A stretch of 64,000 nucleotides of DNA from Labedella populi (GCF_004078655.1 NZ_RZNC01000005.1:124001-188000), one strand, 5' to 3'. Positions 1-9,528 are shown, counted from the stretch's first letter. Notes: generated from the letters alone by a model not told the origin. A program made the numbers and translations.

Positions 1-595
1 GCCCCGTCACGAACTCGGCGTACGCCTCGTCCAGGAGGACCAGCACGTCGGACGGGATGCGATCGAGGAACGCGTCGATCTCGTCGGCCGACACGACGGT
101 GCCCGTGGGATTGTTGGGTGAGCAGACGATGACCACTCTGGTCCGCTCGGTCACCGCCGCGGCCATCGCCTCGAGATCGTGGGAGTGGTCCGGCCGGTTC
201 GGGATCTGGACACTCGTGGCGCCCGCGACGGTCACGAGCCCGGGATAGGCCTCGAAGGAGCGCCACGCGTAGACGACCTCGTCGCCCGGGCCGGCTGCCG
301 CCGTGATGAGTTGGCTGAGGAGAGCGACCGACCCCGCCCCCACGTGCACCTCGTCGACGCTCAGGCCGTGTCGTTCGGCGAGGACCTCCCGGAGCGCGAG
401 CGCCGAGGCGTCGGGGTACCGGTTGACGGCGACGGCGGACATCACGGCCTCGAGCACCCCGGGCAACGGCGGGAAGGGGTTCTCGTTGCTCGACAGCTTG
501 AATGCGTCGGCGCCGGCCGGTTTCCCCTGTCGGTACGGAGGAGTGGCCAGGATCTCCGGACGGAGCTTGACCATCGGCTGCTCGGGGTTTGTCAC
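1..595 (-). CDS. hisC: Histidinol-phosphate / aromatic amino acid aminotransferase, partial at window edge
   Basis: The first 198 residues of a class I/II PLP-dependent aminotransferase are visible; the catalytic lysine lies beyond the window. HisC transfers an amino group between glutamate and histidinol phosphate in histidine synthesis, and actinobacterial paralogues (Pat) act on aromatic keto acids. Visible are the SSNENPF segment near residue 36, CSPNNPTG near 162 and LLDEAYAEF near 186, which match the family cofactor pocket. The chosen start is a GTG at 595: a TACACT hexamer ends 6 nt upstream, which fits a leaderless mRNA. An ATG at 574 is the alternative. HisC and Pat cannot be separated from this half alone. 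Confidence 0.9.
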   Translation of the reverse strand, partial: MTNPEQPMVKLRPEILATPPYRQGKPAGADAFKLSSNENPFPPLPGVLEAVMSAVAVNRYPDASALALREVLAERHGLSVDEVHVGAGSVALLSQLITAAAGPGDEVVYAWRSFEAYPGLVTVAGATSVQIPNRPDHSHDLEAMAAAVTERTRVVIVCSPNNPTGTVVSADEIDAFLDRIPSDVLVLLDEAYAEFVTG

Positions 596-716
596 CCTTC
601 GAGTGTAGACGCGCGGCCCATAACCGGTCCGGAATACCCGGGTCGCGCCGTCGCGGAGGATCGTGGGCCCCATGGGAGGGTGGCGTCGCCGTCCGTCTCC
701 GTGGGATAGTGGCGGC

Positions 717-1115
717 ATGGGCGGACTCCTCCTTCGCATCGTGATCAACGCCGTCGCGATCTGGCTCACCACTCTCATCGTGGCCGGCGTCTCCGTCACC
801 CCCTGGACGGGCGGTGACTGGGTCGCGACCGTCGTCACCTATCTGATCGTCGCCGTGGTCTTCGCCCTCGTGAACAGCATCGTGGGCACGGCCATCCGCA
901 TCGTCGCCTTCCCCCTGTACATCCTCACGCTCGGGCTCATCTCGTTCATCGTGAACGGCCTGCTCCTCATGCTCGTCGCCGCCATCACGTCGCTCTTCGG
1001 ATTCGGCCTGCAGGTGGACGGCTTCTGGTGGGGTGTGCTCGGAGCCTTGGTCTTCGCCATCATCAACGGAATCTTCAACCTGATCCTGCGGCCGCAGCTG
1101 CGCTCGCGCGACTGA
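717..1115 (+). CDS. Phage-holin-4-like small membrane protein
   Basis: The 132-residue protein is almost wholly hydrophobic, with four likely membrane helices separated by short loops and a basic end (LRPQLRSRD). It resembles the chromosomal family named after phage holins (Phage_holin_4_2), which is common in actinobacteria and has no settled function; there is no prophage here. The ATG at 717 was preferred to an in-frame upstream codon at 663, because a GATAGT hexamer ends 6 nt before it and the protein then begins directly with the first helix. It is divergent from hisC. Confidence 0.75.
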   Translation: MGGLLLRIVINAVAIWLTTLIVAGVSVTPWTGGDWVATVVTYLIVAVVFALVNSIVGTAIRIVAFPLYILTLGLISFIVNGLLLMLVAAITSLFGFGLQVDGFWWGVLGALVFAIINGIFNLILRPQLRSRD

Positions 1116-1125
1116 GCGGCCGCCG

Positions 1126-2541
1126 TCACGGCAGCACCCGGTCCGCCCGGTAGTCCACGGACGACCCCGGCGCTCCCTCCGGCACTGATCGCACGAGCGC
1201 CTCGCGGAACTCCGCGAGTCTCTGGTCGTCCGACCGATCCATGAGTTCCGCCGTGCGCGCATACTCCTCGATCGAGTGGGCGCTCATGAGCGAGTCGCCC
1301 TCCTGCTCCCGGGAGAACGTGTCCCGCGCGACCACCGTCCGCGCGTCATCGGCCGGAGCCTGACCCGCGAGCGCCGGGATGAGGTCGTCCGAGTGCTCGA
1401 CGACGACAGTCGGCACACCGTCGGCCGCGGGGATCTGGGCCGTGGGGGCACCGAACGTCACGAGCGAGTCGACCGCGTAGTCGCCGCTCTCGGCGACGGC
1501 CGCCGCGACGAGGCCGCCCTGGGAATGACCGGCAAGTGCGACCGGGTCCGCCGCCCCCACGCCGGCATCCTCCATCGCCTGCACGACCGCGCGGTAGGCA
1601 GCCCCGTCCTCGCCCGCCATGGAGCCGACGGCGGACTCGAGGTCGAACGCTTCCGCGGATTCACCCACGCCGAACTCGACGGTGCTCCCCACGTAGACGG
1701 CCCATGACGCAGCGCCGTCGCCCGTCTGGTACTTCTCGACGCGGACTTGGGGCTGCCCGGGCGCGTTCGCCGGGATGCGCGCGGCGACCTCGGCGACCGA
1801 GGCCGGCGCGACGACGCTCCGGCCGGATCCCACGGGGGTGACACTGACGGGAGTGTCCAGCGCGCGTGCGGTGGCCGCGACGAGTGGTGACGAGACCACC
1901 CCGACCAGTCCCGCGTCCATGGCACCGCGCGGTGCTCGGAGCGCGCCGGCGACGACGTCGTCCGTCGCAGACACCGCCGCTCGGATGAGCCCCACTGCCG
2001 CGGGGTTCGCCACATGTCTCGATTGTGCAGTGACCCAGGCTCCGAAGTCGGCGCCGAGCGACGCGACGGCCCGTCTCGATACGGGGTTCGCCCAGACCAC
2101 GCCGGCCGCCACGAGCGCCGGAAGCACCACGGGAAGAGCCGCACCCGCCGCACTCGCCATCGGTGCGATGAGCGCAGGGAGCGCCCGCGCCGCGAGGAAT
2201 CCGAAGGCCCGTCCGGCGAGCCCTCCGGCCCAGTCCATCAGGGAGTTGGCGACTCGGTCGGCGGTTCCGTATGCCGAAGCAGCGACGGACGCGGCCGCAC
2301 CGACGCGTGCGGCCTGGTCGGAGGCCCGTTCGAGAGCAGCCGTCGCTGCGACGAGATCGTCGCGCGCGAAGTCGTACGGCGCGGCCTCCGGTACCGATGC
2401 GACGGCAGCGACGGCTTCACGCACGTCGAAGCGCCACGCGGACACCGTGGCCGCGAGCATGTCGAGGTACATCGCCCGCTCGTGGAGTTCGTCCGTGTCG
2501 ACGCTCGATCGTGCTCCCGTCGACACCTCGATCTCGCTCAT
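1126..2541 (-). CDS. Alpha/beta-hydrolase (lipase-like) partner of a WXG100-like protein
   Basis: This is a 471-residue protein. Residues 1-100 are helical and alanine-rich, residues about 100-150 form a long hydrophobic stretch, and the C-terminal half holds a serine hydrolase core with the nucleophile elbow GHSQGG near residue 340, followed by VTFGAPTA as in class-3-type lipases. Substrate and location are unknown. Its ATG overlaps the stop of the upstream gene by an ATGA, so the two are translationally coupled. An N-terminal helical module with a C-terminal hydrolase next to a WXG-type protein resembles ESX (type VII) effectors or cell-surface hydrolases. That link is inference. Confidence 0.7.
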   Translation of the reverse strand: MSEIEVSTGARSSVDTDELHERAMYLDMLAATVSAWRFDVREAVAAVASVPEAAPYDFARDDLVAATAALERASDQAARVGAAASVAASAYGTADRVANSLMDWAGGLAGRAFGFLAARALPALIAPMASAAGAALPVVLPALVAAGVVWANPVSRRAVASLGADFGAWVTAQSRHVANPAAVGLIRAAVSATDDVVAGALRAPRGAMDAGLVGVVSSPLVAATARALDTPVSVTPVGSGRSVVAPASVAEVAARIPANAPGQPQVRVEKYQTGDGAASWAVYVGSTVEFGVGESAEAFDLESAVGSMAGEDGAAYRAVVQAMEDAGVGAADPVALAGHSQGGLVAAAVAESGDYAVDSLVTFGAPTAQIPAADGVPTVVVEHSDDLIPALAGQAPADDARTVVARDTFSREQEGDSLMSAHSIEEYARTAELMDRSDDQRLAEFREALVRSVPEGAPGSSVDYRADRVLP

Positions 2542-2840
2542 CGGGCCACCCCCGCCGGCTCCTCGACGGGCACGACGTTCGCGAGCGCGAGCAGAGCCCG
2601 ATCGATCGCATCGATCGCCCGCGCGAGCGCTCGGCGCGCCGACGTCAGTTCCTCGGAGATCTCCGTCAATCGGGATCGGAAGAGGTCCGCCGCACGCGAG
2701 TCCCACTCCTCCGCGTCGGCTCGGGCCATCACCTCACGGGCCGACGCACTCGCGAGGGCGTGCAGTCGGGCGACGGCCCACCGTTCCGCTCTCAACGCCT
2801 CCCGGATCCTCTCGAGCCCGTCACGGGTCAACTCGGACAT
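2538..2840 (-). CDS. WXG100-like small helical protein
   Basis: A 100-residue, all-helical, charged protein with a W-D-S-R-A-A-D-L-F stretch around residues 46-54. Its length and position match the WXG100 family (ESAT-6-like), in which a Trp-x-Gly turn links two helices, but here the glycine is a serine. The start is firm: AAGGAGGGAC lies directly upstream of the ATG. It overlaps the hydrolase gene by 4 bp. No ESX core genes (eccC, eccD) are present in the window, so secretion by a type VII system is only suggested by family resemblance. Confidence 0.6.
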   Translation of the reverse strand: MSELTRDGLERIREALRAERWAVARLHALASASAREVMARADAEEWDSRAADLFRSRLTEISEELTSARRALARAIDAIDRALLALANVVPVEEPAGVAR

Positions 2841-3011
2841 GTCCCTCCTTCTCGCCGGATCCCCTGCCCGGCTGACCCACTGTGCGCGGGTCGCACCCTC
2901 CCGAGCCGCGCTGCCGGGGATCCCCGGGGATGAACGCGCCGGGAGCCAGGCTCTGGACGACGGGTGCGATCCGCTCTGTGCAGCGAACACTCGGTGGGCC
3001 ACAATGAGCGG

Positions 3012-3542
3012 ATGGACTTCGACGGCCCGACGACGAAGACAGTGGAGCCGTTCCGCATCTGCTTCGTGTGCGCAGGCAACATCTGCCGCTCCCCGATGGC
3101 GGAGGTCGTGTTCACGAGCCTCGCCGCACGAGCGGGTCTCGGCGCCCACGTCAGCGTCGCCTCGGCAGGAACGGGCGACTGGCACGTGGGTGAGCAGGCG
3201 GACGGCCGGACCGTCGCGGCCCTGCACCGGCGAGGCTACGACGGAACGGCCCATCGCGCGCGTCAATTCGAGGCGGAGTGGTTCGCGGACCTCGACCTCG
3301 TGGTCGCGCTCGACCGCAGCCACGAACGCATCCTCCGCTCCTGGGCCACGACGGACGAGGACCGGGGCAAGATCGGACTGCTGCTGGCATTCGACGCGGG
3401 TCAGGTGCATCTCGGTGATGTGCCGGACCCCTACTACTCCGACGATCGGATGTTCGACGAGGTTCTTGGGATGATAGAGCGGGCGTGCATCGCACTCTTC
3501 CGCCAACTCCAACCCGCCGTCCGTCAGGGAGCAACACAATGA
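3012..3542 (+). CDS. Low-molecular-weight protein-tyrosine phosphatase
   Basis: The 176-residue protein carries the P-loop C-A-G-N-I-C-R-S-P near residues 20-28 with the catalytic Cys-x5-Arg, and the general-acid loop DPYYSDD near residue 138, so both catalytic parts are intact. Such enzymes dephosphorylate tyrosines in bacterial signalling or polysaccharide control; the substrate is not shown here. The start at 3012 is supported by a CACAAT hexamer ending 6 nt upstream (leaderless pattern). The stop overlaps the purB start by an ATGA, so the two genes form an operon. Confidence 0.9.
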   Translation: MDFDGPTTKTVEPFRICFVCAGNICRSPMAEVVFTSLAARAGLGAHVSVASAGTGDWHVGEQADGRTVAALHRRGYDGTAHRARQFEAEWFADLDLVVALDRSHERILRSWATTDEDRGKIGLLLAFDAGQVHLGDVPDPYYSDDRMFDEVLGMIERACIALFRQLQPAVRQGATQ

Positions 3543-4921
3543 CCGCACTTCCCCCTCAGCCGCTCAGCCCTCTCGACGGGCGGTATCGCGCCGCCGTCAC
3601 CGAACTGGGCGAGCACCTCAGCGAGGCGGGTCTCAACCGTGCACGGGTCCAGGTCGAGGTCGAGTGGCTGATCTTCCTCACCGACCGTTCGATGTTCGGC
3701 TCGAGCCCGCTCGATGAGGCGCAACGCGACGCCCTCCGCTCCCTCGTCCGCGACTTCGGCCAGCAGGAGATCGACGAACTCGCAGCCCTCGAGGCCACGA
3801 CACGGCACGACGTGAAGGCCGTCGAGTACCTCGTGCGGTCGCGGCTGTCCGCTCTCGGACTCGACGCCATCGCCGAGCTGACGCACTTCGCGTGCACGAG
3901 CGAGGACATCAACAACCTCTCGTACGCCCTCACGGTGTCCGCCGCGGTCCGCGGCGTCTGGCTCCCGAAGTACCGCGGCGTCATCGAGAAGATCTCCACG
4001 CGCGCCGTCGAGTTCCGTGACGACGCCATGCTCGCGCGGACGCACGGCCAGCCGGCGACGCCGACGACGATGGGGCGAGAGCTCGCCGTCACCGCCCACC
4101 GGCTCACGCGCATCGCGACGCAGATCGACGGCACCGAGTACCTCGGCAAGTTCTCGGGCGCGACGGGGACCTTCTCCGCACACGTCGTGGCAGACCCCGC
4201 CGCGGACTGGCCGGCGCTCTCGAAGGAGTTCGTCGAGGGTCTCGGGCTCACGTGGAACCCGCTCACGACGCAGATCGAGTCGCACGACTGGCAGGCCGAA
4301 CTCTATGCGCGGGTCTCCCACGCCAACCGGGTGCTCCACAACCTCGCGACCGACGTCTGGACGTACATCTCGATGGGCTACTTCCGCCAGATCCCGCAAG
4401 CGGGGGCGACGGGATCGTCGACGATGCCGCACAAGATCAACCCGATCCGCTTCGAGAACGCCGAGGCGAACCTCGAGCTCTCCTCCGCTCTGCTCGACTC
4501 CCTCGCCGCGACGCTCGTGACGTCGCGCCTCCAGCGCGACCTCACCGACTCGACGACGCAGCGGAACATCGGCGTCGCGCTCGGACATTCGCTCCTCGCG
4601 CTCGACAACCTCTCCCGCGGCCTCGGCGAGATCGACCTCGACCGCGCCGCGCTCGCCACCGACCTCGACGGCAATTGGGAGGTGCTCGGCGAGGCGATCC
4701 AGACGGTCATCCGCGCCGAGGTCGTCGCCGGCCGCTCCTCGATCTCCGATCCCTACGCGATGCTCAAGGAGCTGACGCGCGGCAAGCGCATCGGCCACGC
4801 CGATCTCACGGAGTTCGTGGACCGTCTCGACATCGGCGACGAAGCGAAGTCCCGGTTGCTGGCGCTCACCCCCGCGTCGTACGTCGGGGTCGCGTCCGAC
4901 CTCGTCGATTACCTGCCGTAG
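3539..4921 (+). CDS. purB: Adenylosuccinate lyase
   Basis: The 460-residue protein is a member of the fumarase/aspartase superfamily. It contains the signature GSSTMPHKINPIRFE near residue 296 and TSEDINNLSY near residue 119, both typical of PurB. It cleaves SAICAR to AICAR and adenylosuccinate to AMP, using the same active site twice in purine synthesis. Length is normal. An AGGGAG site precedes the ATG at 3539, which overlaps the phosphatase stop. A hairpin with 14-bp arms begins 23 bp after the stop. Confidence 0.96.
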   Translation: MTALPPQPLSPLDGRYRAAVTELGEHLSEAGLNRARVQVEVEWLIFLTDRSMFGSSPLDEAQRDALRSLVRDFGQQEIDELAALEATTRHDVKAVEYLVRSRLSALGLDAIAELTHFACTSEDINNLSYALTVSAAVRGVWLPKYRGVIEKISTRAVEFRDDAMLARTHGQPATPTTMGRELAVTAHRLTRIATQIDGTEYLGKFSGATGTFSAHVVADPAADWPALSKEFVEGLGLTWNPLTTQIESHDWQAELYARVSHANRVLHNLATDVWTYISMGYFRQIPQAGATGSSTMPHKINPIRFENAEANLELSSALLDSLAATLVTSRLQRDLTDSTTQRNIGVALGHSLLALDNLSRGLGEIDLDRAALATDLDGNWEVLGEAIQTVIRAEVVAGRSSISDPYAMLKELTRGKRIGHADLTEFVDRLDIGDEAKSRLLALTPASYVGVASDLVDYLP

Positions 4922-4944
4922 CCGCGCACGTCAGCACGAGGAAC

Positions 4945-4976
4945 CGTGGGTCACTCGAGGAGTCGAGTGACCCACG
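4945..4976. terminator. Perfect hairpin after purB
   Basis: The arms CGTGGGTCACTCGA and TCGAGTGACCCACG pair perfectly over 14 bp around a GGAG loop. No T-run follows, which is common in GC-rich actinobacterial terminators. It lies between the purB end and the convergent small membrane gene and could serve both. Confidence 0.7.
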
Positions 4977-5029
4977 ATCGTGTCGAGGGACGCGCCCCGT
5001 CACGGTCGCAAGCATGACCACGCGCGCAT

Positions 5030-5287
5030 CTAGTGCGCCGAGGGCGGGCCGTCCTGCTCGGCGATGTCGCGCTTTTCGTCCTCGGTGGGGGCGATCGAGA
5101 GAGCGAACATCGCAAGAAGCACAAGAGCGACGATGAAGGCGATGCCGAAGCCGACGAGCGCGATGACCACGTCACGGGTCGACATCAGGGCGATGAGCCC
5201 CGTGAACAGGCCCATCCCCGCCGCGAGCGCGAGGAGTTCGAGGGGCTTCAGCACGTCGCGCATGCTGGGTCGTCCGTCGCGGCTCAT
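5030..5287 (-). CDS. Small two-helix membrane protein
   Basis: An 85-residue protein with a short charged N-terminus, two likely membrane helices (about residues 16-35 and 41-65) and a charged tail (EDEKRDIAEQDG). I do not recognise a family. Its ATG overlaps the stop of the upstream membrane-protein gene by an ATGA, so the two are translated together and the products may work together in the membrane. Confidence 0.65.
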   Translation of the reverse strand: MSRDGRPSMRDVLKPLELLALAAGMGLFTGLIALMSTRDVVIALVGFGIAFIVALVLLAMFALSIAPTEDEKRDIAEQDGPPSAH

Positions 5288-5970
5288 GAGGCGACCCGTC
5301 CTGTCTCTCGGGGATCGCCGGAGGCGGCTCCGCGGTTCCGCTCGCCACGCAGCGTGATGCCGCCGATCGCGAGGTAGGCGGCGATGATCGCGGCATAGGC
5401 GCCGAAGAGACCGACCGCCATGATCGATGTCGTCATGGTGCCCGAAACGCCCTGCGCGCCAGAGTAGTTCGTCGTGAAGTCCGGCGGCACGGCGAGGAAC
5501 ACGATCGCGAGGAGGACGGTGAGACCGCCGACCGTCATCCAGTCCCGAGCAAGGGAGATCCGGGAGCGGGCGACGACGCCCGCTCCGAGTTCGAGGAGGC
5601 CGGAGAGCAGCGACCAGGCGACGACGAGGTAGACGTAGGCCGGCGGCGTCGGCGCGAGGATCGCGAAGGCGAGGGCGGCGATGGCGGCGAGGCCAGACAC
5701 CGCGGCCTGGCCGAGGAAGAAACGGCGGGACGTCGTGTCGCCACCGAGACGTGCTGCGCCGAACACGCCGCCCAGCACGCCGGCGCCGAGCACGAAGACC
5801 CCGAAGACGAGCAGCCCGAGCATGCTCGAGTGGTCGAGCGAGAAGGTCGTCACGAGGGCCACGGCGGCCGCGGCGGCGGCACGCACGAGCGGGACCGGCC
5901 AGTAGGCGCGGGCGATGCGGCTCGACGAACCGAGGGTCGCGCCGTGATCGACGTCGGCGGGATGAGCCAC
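5284..5970 (-). CDS. Multi-pass membrane protein, HdeD/DUF308-like helix pattern
   Basis: A 228-residue protein with about six hydrophobic helices. The segment VVAWSLLSGLLELGAG near residue 120 resembles the repeated helix pair of DUF308/HdeD-type membrane proteins; this is a weak pattern match. The GTG start at 5970 has AAAGAGG about 9 nt upstream. It is the first gene of a two-gene operon with the 85-residue membrane protein that overlaps its stop. No enzymatic motif was seen. Confidence 0.65.
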   Translation of the reverse strand: MAHPADVDHGATLGSSSRIARAYWPVPLVRAAAAAAVALVTTFSLDHSSMLGLLVFGVFVLGAGVLGGVFGAARLGGDTTSRRFFLGQAAVSGLAAIAALAFAILAPTPPAYVYLVVAWSLLSGLLELGAGVVARSRISLARDWMTVGGLTVLLAIVFLAVPPDFTTNYSGAQGVSGTMTTSIMAVGLFGAYAAIIAAYLAIGGITLRGERNRGAASGDPRETGRVAS

Positions 5971-6105
5971 GGTCGGGGCCTCTTTCGGTGGGTTCTGCGG
6001 AGCCCCTCCAGTCTACGCGGTCACCCGGCGGGGTCCGACCGGGCCCCGAGCGCCGACGGCACGCCCCTCGACTCACACACCCCCTCGACTCATACACATC
6101 TCGAC

Positions 6106-6732
6106 TCACACGCCGTAGAGCTCACCCACCGGGACCGGTACGCCGACGACGTTGCCAGGCTGGGCGAGCGGGCAGGCCCATGCCGGGTCGTACGCGCACG
6201 ACGGGTTGTACGCGAAGTTGAGGTCGATCACGAGGGACTCCCGCTCGGCGTCCAGCCCGAGGTCGGCACCCTTGATCGTGTCGAGGAGGTATCGCCCGCC
6301 GCCATACGTACCGCCCTCACGACCCGCGAGCGCATCGCGCACCGGGACGAAGAGCCCGCCGCCATACGTCATGAGCCGCCAGACGTCGAGGGAGCCGACG
6401 CCGGGGATCTCGACCTTCCCGAGCCGCTCGAAGGGGACGACGCCATCCGTTCCTGTCGGGAACTCGAAGCCGGCGGGCTCGGTCGGCACGATCGGCAGCT
6501 CGAAGCGCCACGCCGGGTCGTACGGCGCGATCGGGAGGCCCGTGAAGCGTGCGCGCTCATCGCCCTGCAGCGGGCTCGCGGGGTGGGAGCCCATGAGCTC
6601 GTCACGACCGGTGCGCCACAGTTGATGCGCTCTCGCCGGGTCGTCCTCGTTGCGCACGGTGTCGTAGAGGGCGAACACCCGACGTCGCCAGTCGGCGACC
6701 TCGAGGGCGGTACGGGCACGCGAATCGATCAT
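6106..6732 (-). CDS. DUF1684 family protein
   Basis: The 208-residue protein ends with the strongly conserved block DLNFAYNPSCAYDPAWACP followed by PLAQPGN, which defines DUF1684 proteins. Function is unknown; the family has sometimes been linked to lipid or surfactant binding, but nothing here proves that. The start at 6732 has a TAGCCT hexamer 7 nt upstream and no Shine-Dalgarno, so the mRNA is probably leaderless. It is divergent from the ThrE-type exporter. Confidence 0.85.
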   Translation of the reverse strand: MIDSRARTALEVADWRRRVFALYDTVRNEDDPARAHQLWRTGRDELMGSHPASPLQGDERARFTGLPIAPYDPAWRFELPIVPTEPAGFEFPTGTDGVVPFERLGKVEIPGVGSLDVWRLMTYGGGLFVPVRDALAGREGGTYGGGRYLLDTIKGADLGLDAERESLVIDLNFAYNPSCAYDPAWACPLAQPGNVVGVPVPVGELYGV

Positions 6733-6824
6733 GAGGTTCAGGCTACGCCGCGAGCCGGCTCGTCGGCCCCGGCCGATTAGACTCGTCCGGATCGACGCAG
6801 CCGAACCTGAGGAGCACCACCGCG

Positions 6825-8222
6825 ATGAGTCGGCGTGAACGGAGCATCCTGACCTGGCTGCCCGGTTTCGATCGGCCCGAGCGGCGGACGGAAACACTCA
6901 CCGACACGCTGCCGATCGTCGACGATCGGCTCGCCGTTCAGATCCTCGACCTGGCTATGCGGATCGGTGAGACGATGCTCGTGTCCGGAGCGAACGCGAG
7001 CGGCGTCACGACGGCGATCGTCCGCGCCGCCGGCGCGTACGGCCTCCATCCCGTGCATGTCGATGTGACCTACAACTCGATCACCGTCGCTCATCACCGC
7101 GACGGTGCCGCACAACCGATCACCCTGCTGCGCGTCGTGCGCGGATCGGCGCCCGACCACGCTCGGCTGCAACGCCTGCAAGCCCTGCTCGTCGACGTGG
7201 CGGACGGGCTCGATCTCACGACAGCCCGAACCCGCTACCGCGAGATCCGCCGCGCGCCGTTCCGCTACCCGCCCGCCATCGTCATCGCTTCGCAAGCCCT
7301 GCTCGCCGTCGGCGTCGCGGTCATGTTCGGCGGCAACTGGCTCGTCATGGTCCTCGCGTTCGTCGCCGCGGGGCTCGCGGCGCTCACCCAGTACGCCCTC
7401 GCTCGAGCCCAGGTGCCCTTCTTCTTCAGTCAGGTCGCCGGCGCGTTCGTGCTGACGGTGATCGCTGCGGGCGCTCCGCTGCTGGGTGAAACGGGCTGGG
7501 ACATCGCCGCTGACGTCCGGCCGTCCGTGATCGTCGCGTCCGGCGTCGTCCTCATGCTTGCCGGGCTCACTGTCGTCGGCGCGGCGCAAGACGCCATCGA
7601 CGGCTTCGCGCTCACGGCGACGGGCCGGATCCTCGAACTCATGACGCACACGCTCGGTGTCGTGCTCGGCATCCTCGCGGGTCTCGAGACCGCGCGCGTG
7701 ATCGGTCTCGCGATGGTCCCGCCGACGGAAGCGCTCCCTCTCGGCTCCGTCCCCTTACAGTTCGCCGGCGCGACCCTCGTCGCGGTCGCCGTGGCGGTGT
7801 TCAACGGCGCCGGCGGGAGGATCATCGGGATCAGCGCGGCGCTCAGTCTCGTCGCATGGTTCGTCTACCTCACCGCGTCGCAGCTCGGGTTCGAGGGAGC
7901 CGCCGCGAGCGGGGTCGGCGCCTTCGTCGGGAGTTTCGTCGGGACACTCGTCGCCTATCGCCTCCACGTCCCGAGCGTCGCCATCACGACCGCGGCGATA
8001 CTCCCCCTGGTACCGGGGGCCGCCGTGTTCCGCGGCCTGCTCAGCATCGTCGAGTCCGGCGACAGCGCGGCGGTCCTCCTCGCCGGCTTCACGACCCTCG
8101 CAGGCGCCGCCGTCGTGGGGGTGAGCCTCGCCGTCGGGGCATCGCTCGGCATCTACCTCGGGCAGCCCGTCGGCGCCTCGCTGCGGGGAGTCACCCGCAC
8201 GAGGGCACGGCTGCGACGCTGA
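6825..8222 (+). CDS. thrE: Threonine/serine exporter family protein
   Basis: The 465-residue protein has a soluble N-terminal part (about 1-150) with the MLVSGANASGVTTAI segment and a C-terminal part of about ten membrane helices, as in ThrE of Corynebacterium (DUF1212 plus DUF3815). ThrE exports L-threonine and L-serine using the proton gradient. The helix NGAGGRIIGISAALSLV near residue 327 fits the family. GAGGAG lies about 11 nt before the ATG, and a TAGACT hexamer at 6778-6783 is a likely -10 site for a short leader. No regulator is adjacent. Confidence 0.85.
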   Translation: MSRRERSILTWLPGFDRPERRTETLTDTLPIVDDRLAVQILDLAMRIGETMLVSGANASGVTTAIVRAAGAYGLHPVHVDVTYNSITVAHHRDGAAQPITLLRVVRGSAPDHARLQRLQALLVDVADGLDLTTARTRYREIRRAPFRYPPAIVIASQALLAVGVAVMFGGNWLVMVLAFVAAGLAALTQYALARAQVPFFFSQVAGAFVLTVIAAGAPLLGETGWDIAADVRPSVIVASGVVLMLAGLTVVGAAQDAIDGFALTATGRILELMTHTLGVVLGILAGLETARVIGLAMVPPTEALPLGSVPLQFAGATLVAVAVAVFNGAGGRIIGISAALSLVAWFVYLTASQLGFEGAAASGVGAFVGSFVGTLVAYRLHVPSVAITTAAILPLVPGAAVFRGLLSIVESGDSAAVLLAGFTTLAGAAVVGVSLAVGASLGIYLGQPVGASLRGVTRTRARLRR

Positions 8223-8311
8223 GCAGGCCGGAGGAGACCGTCGTCACCACCGCGTCCGCGCGGCTCACGCGCACGCGTCAGCGCGCGGACGCCGTGGTCG
8301 GCATCCGCATC

Positions 8312-8356
8312 GGCATCGGCACCCCGGCACCCCGGCACCCCGGCACCCCGGCACCG
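8312..8356. repeat. Short 9-bp tandem repeat (CGGCACCCC)
   Basis: Roughly four and a half copies of a 9-bp GC-rich unit lie in the gap between the exporter and channel genes, preceded by two GGCATC units. The tract is not in a convincing gene. It is likely a slippage-prone simple repeat; exact edges are approximate. Confidence 0.6.
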
Positions 8357-8449
8357 TGAGTCGATTGCCGCTCGGCGAATGTGCGGACAGCGGGGCCGCA
8401 CCGCCACCCTCGGTGAACGCGGCTCCTTGCTCCTGGCATACTGAGCGCC

Positions 8450-9349
8450 ATGGCCGTGCTCTCCACCATTCTCGGCGCGATCCTGCTGATCGTCACGGCG
8501 AACGACGTCTTCCAGACGCTCCTCCGACCGAGCGGAACGGGCCGTCTGTCCCACCTCGTGTTCCGGGCGGCCTGGTCAATTCGAGGTCGGGGCGGACGAC
8601 CGCTTCCGAGCCTCGGTCCGCTGGCGATTCTCACGGTGACCGTCGGCTGGGTCATGCTGAGCACGCTCGGATGGGCCCTCATCTACCTTCCCCACGTTCC
8701 CGGCGGCTTCGCGTACACGGGCGTCGATCCGTACCGTCATCACCCCTTCGCCGAGGCCATCACGATCTCGATGGTGGCGCTCACCACCCTCGGTTACGGG
8801 GACGCGGTCCCGACGGTCGACGCCCTGCGCCTGTTGTCGCCGCTCGAAGCGCTCGGCGGATTCGGACTCCTCACGGCATCGGTGTCCTGGTTCATGCAGG
8901 TCTACCCGGCTCTCGGACGCCGGAGGACGCTCGCGATCGAGCTCACCGCCCTCGCGGACGCCGGCCTCACCCGGCTCGACAACGTCGACGATGCCGGAGC
9001 CAGCGCCCTACTGGCGAAGGTCACGCACTCCCTCGCGGAAGTGTCAGCGGACCTCACGCAGAACGCCGAGATCTTCTACTTCGCCGAGCGCGACGAGCGC
9101 TTGTCCGCTCCGCACGCCATGCGCTTCATCCTCGTGCTCCGGGATGCTGCGGCGAGCTCGACGAGCGATCGCGTCCGCGCTCACGGCATCGCTCTGGCGA
9201 ATGTGATCGACCAACTCGCACGTCACATCTCCGATGAGTACTCGCACGTCCGTGGCGATTCCGCCGACGAAATCCTGGCGGCCGTCGCCGGAAGCCATGG
9301 GCACCATTTCTCGGCCATGAGGGCGAGGGACGACCAGGGGTCGGAGTAG
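8450..9349 (+). CDS. Two-helix potassium-type ion channel with cytosolic tail
   Basis: The 299-residue protein has an N-terminal helix, a second helix near residues 62-82, and the pore sequence TTLGYGDAVP near residues 110-119, which contains the GYGD potassium selectivity filter, then a further helix. The remaining ~150 residues are helical and cytosolic with no recognised RCK domain. It fits the Ion_trans_2 family. Gating ligand is unknown. The ATG at 8450 has a CATACT hexamer 7 nt upstream and no Shine-Dalgarno, so a leaderless mRNA is likely. Confidence 0.85.
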   Translation: MAVLSTILGAILLIVTANDVFQTLLRPSGTGRLSHLVFRAAWSIRGRGGRPLPSLGPLAILTVTVGWVMLSTLGWALIYLPHVPGGFAYTGVDPYRHHPFAEAITISMVALTTLGYGDAVPTVDALRLLSPLEALGGFGLLTASVSWFMQVYPALGRRRTLAIELTALADAGLTRLDNVDDAGASALLAKVTHSLAEVSADLTQNAEIFYFAERDERLSAPHAMRFILVLRDAAASSTSDRVRAHGIALANVIDQLARHISDEYSHVRGDSADEILAAVAGSHGHHFSAMRARDDQGSE

Positions 9350-9528
9350 GTTCGCACCAAAGAGAGCCGGGGCATGCCACGCTCCCGCGAAGAGTCGCCG
9401 TCACACGTCCGACAGGGTGGGCGTCCCCACGTCCGGCTGCACGTTTTCAGGAACGTGGCGAATCCCCAATGAGGCGTCACTTCATCTGAGATTCCGCCAT
9501 CTTCGCGGAGAACCTATGATCGGTGCTC

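Noticed and set aside
663-716. Upstream in-frame start of the holin-like protein
   Set aside because: It adds polar residues before the first helix, and the ATG at 717 has a -10-like hexamer at leaderless spacing.
1775-2875. Plus-strand open frame over the hydrolase genes
   Set aside because: It is antisense to two genes with good starts and an ATGA overlap; it has no domain.
3524-4798. 424-residue minus-strand frame over purB
   Set aside because: It is the reverse shadow of purB, rich in Arg/Glu/Val repeats, with no start signal.
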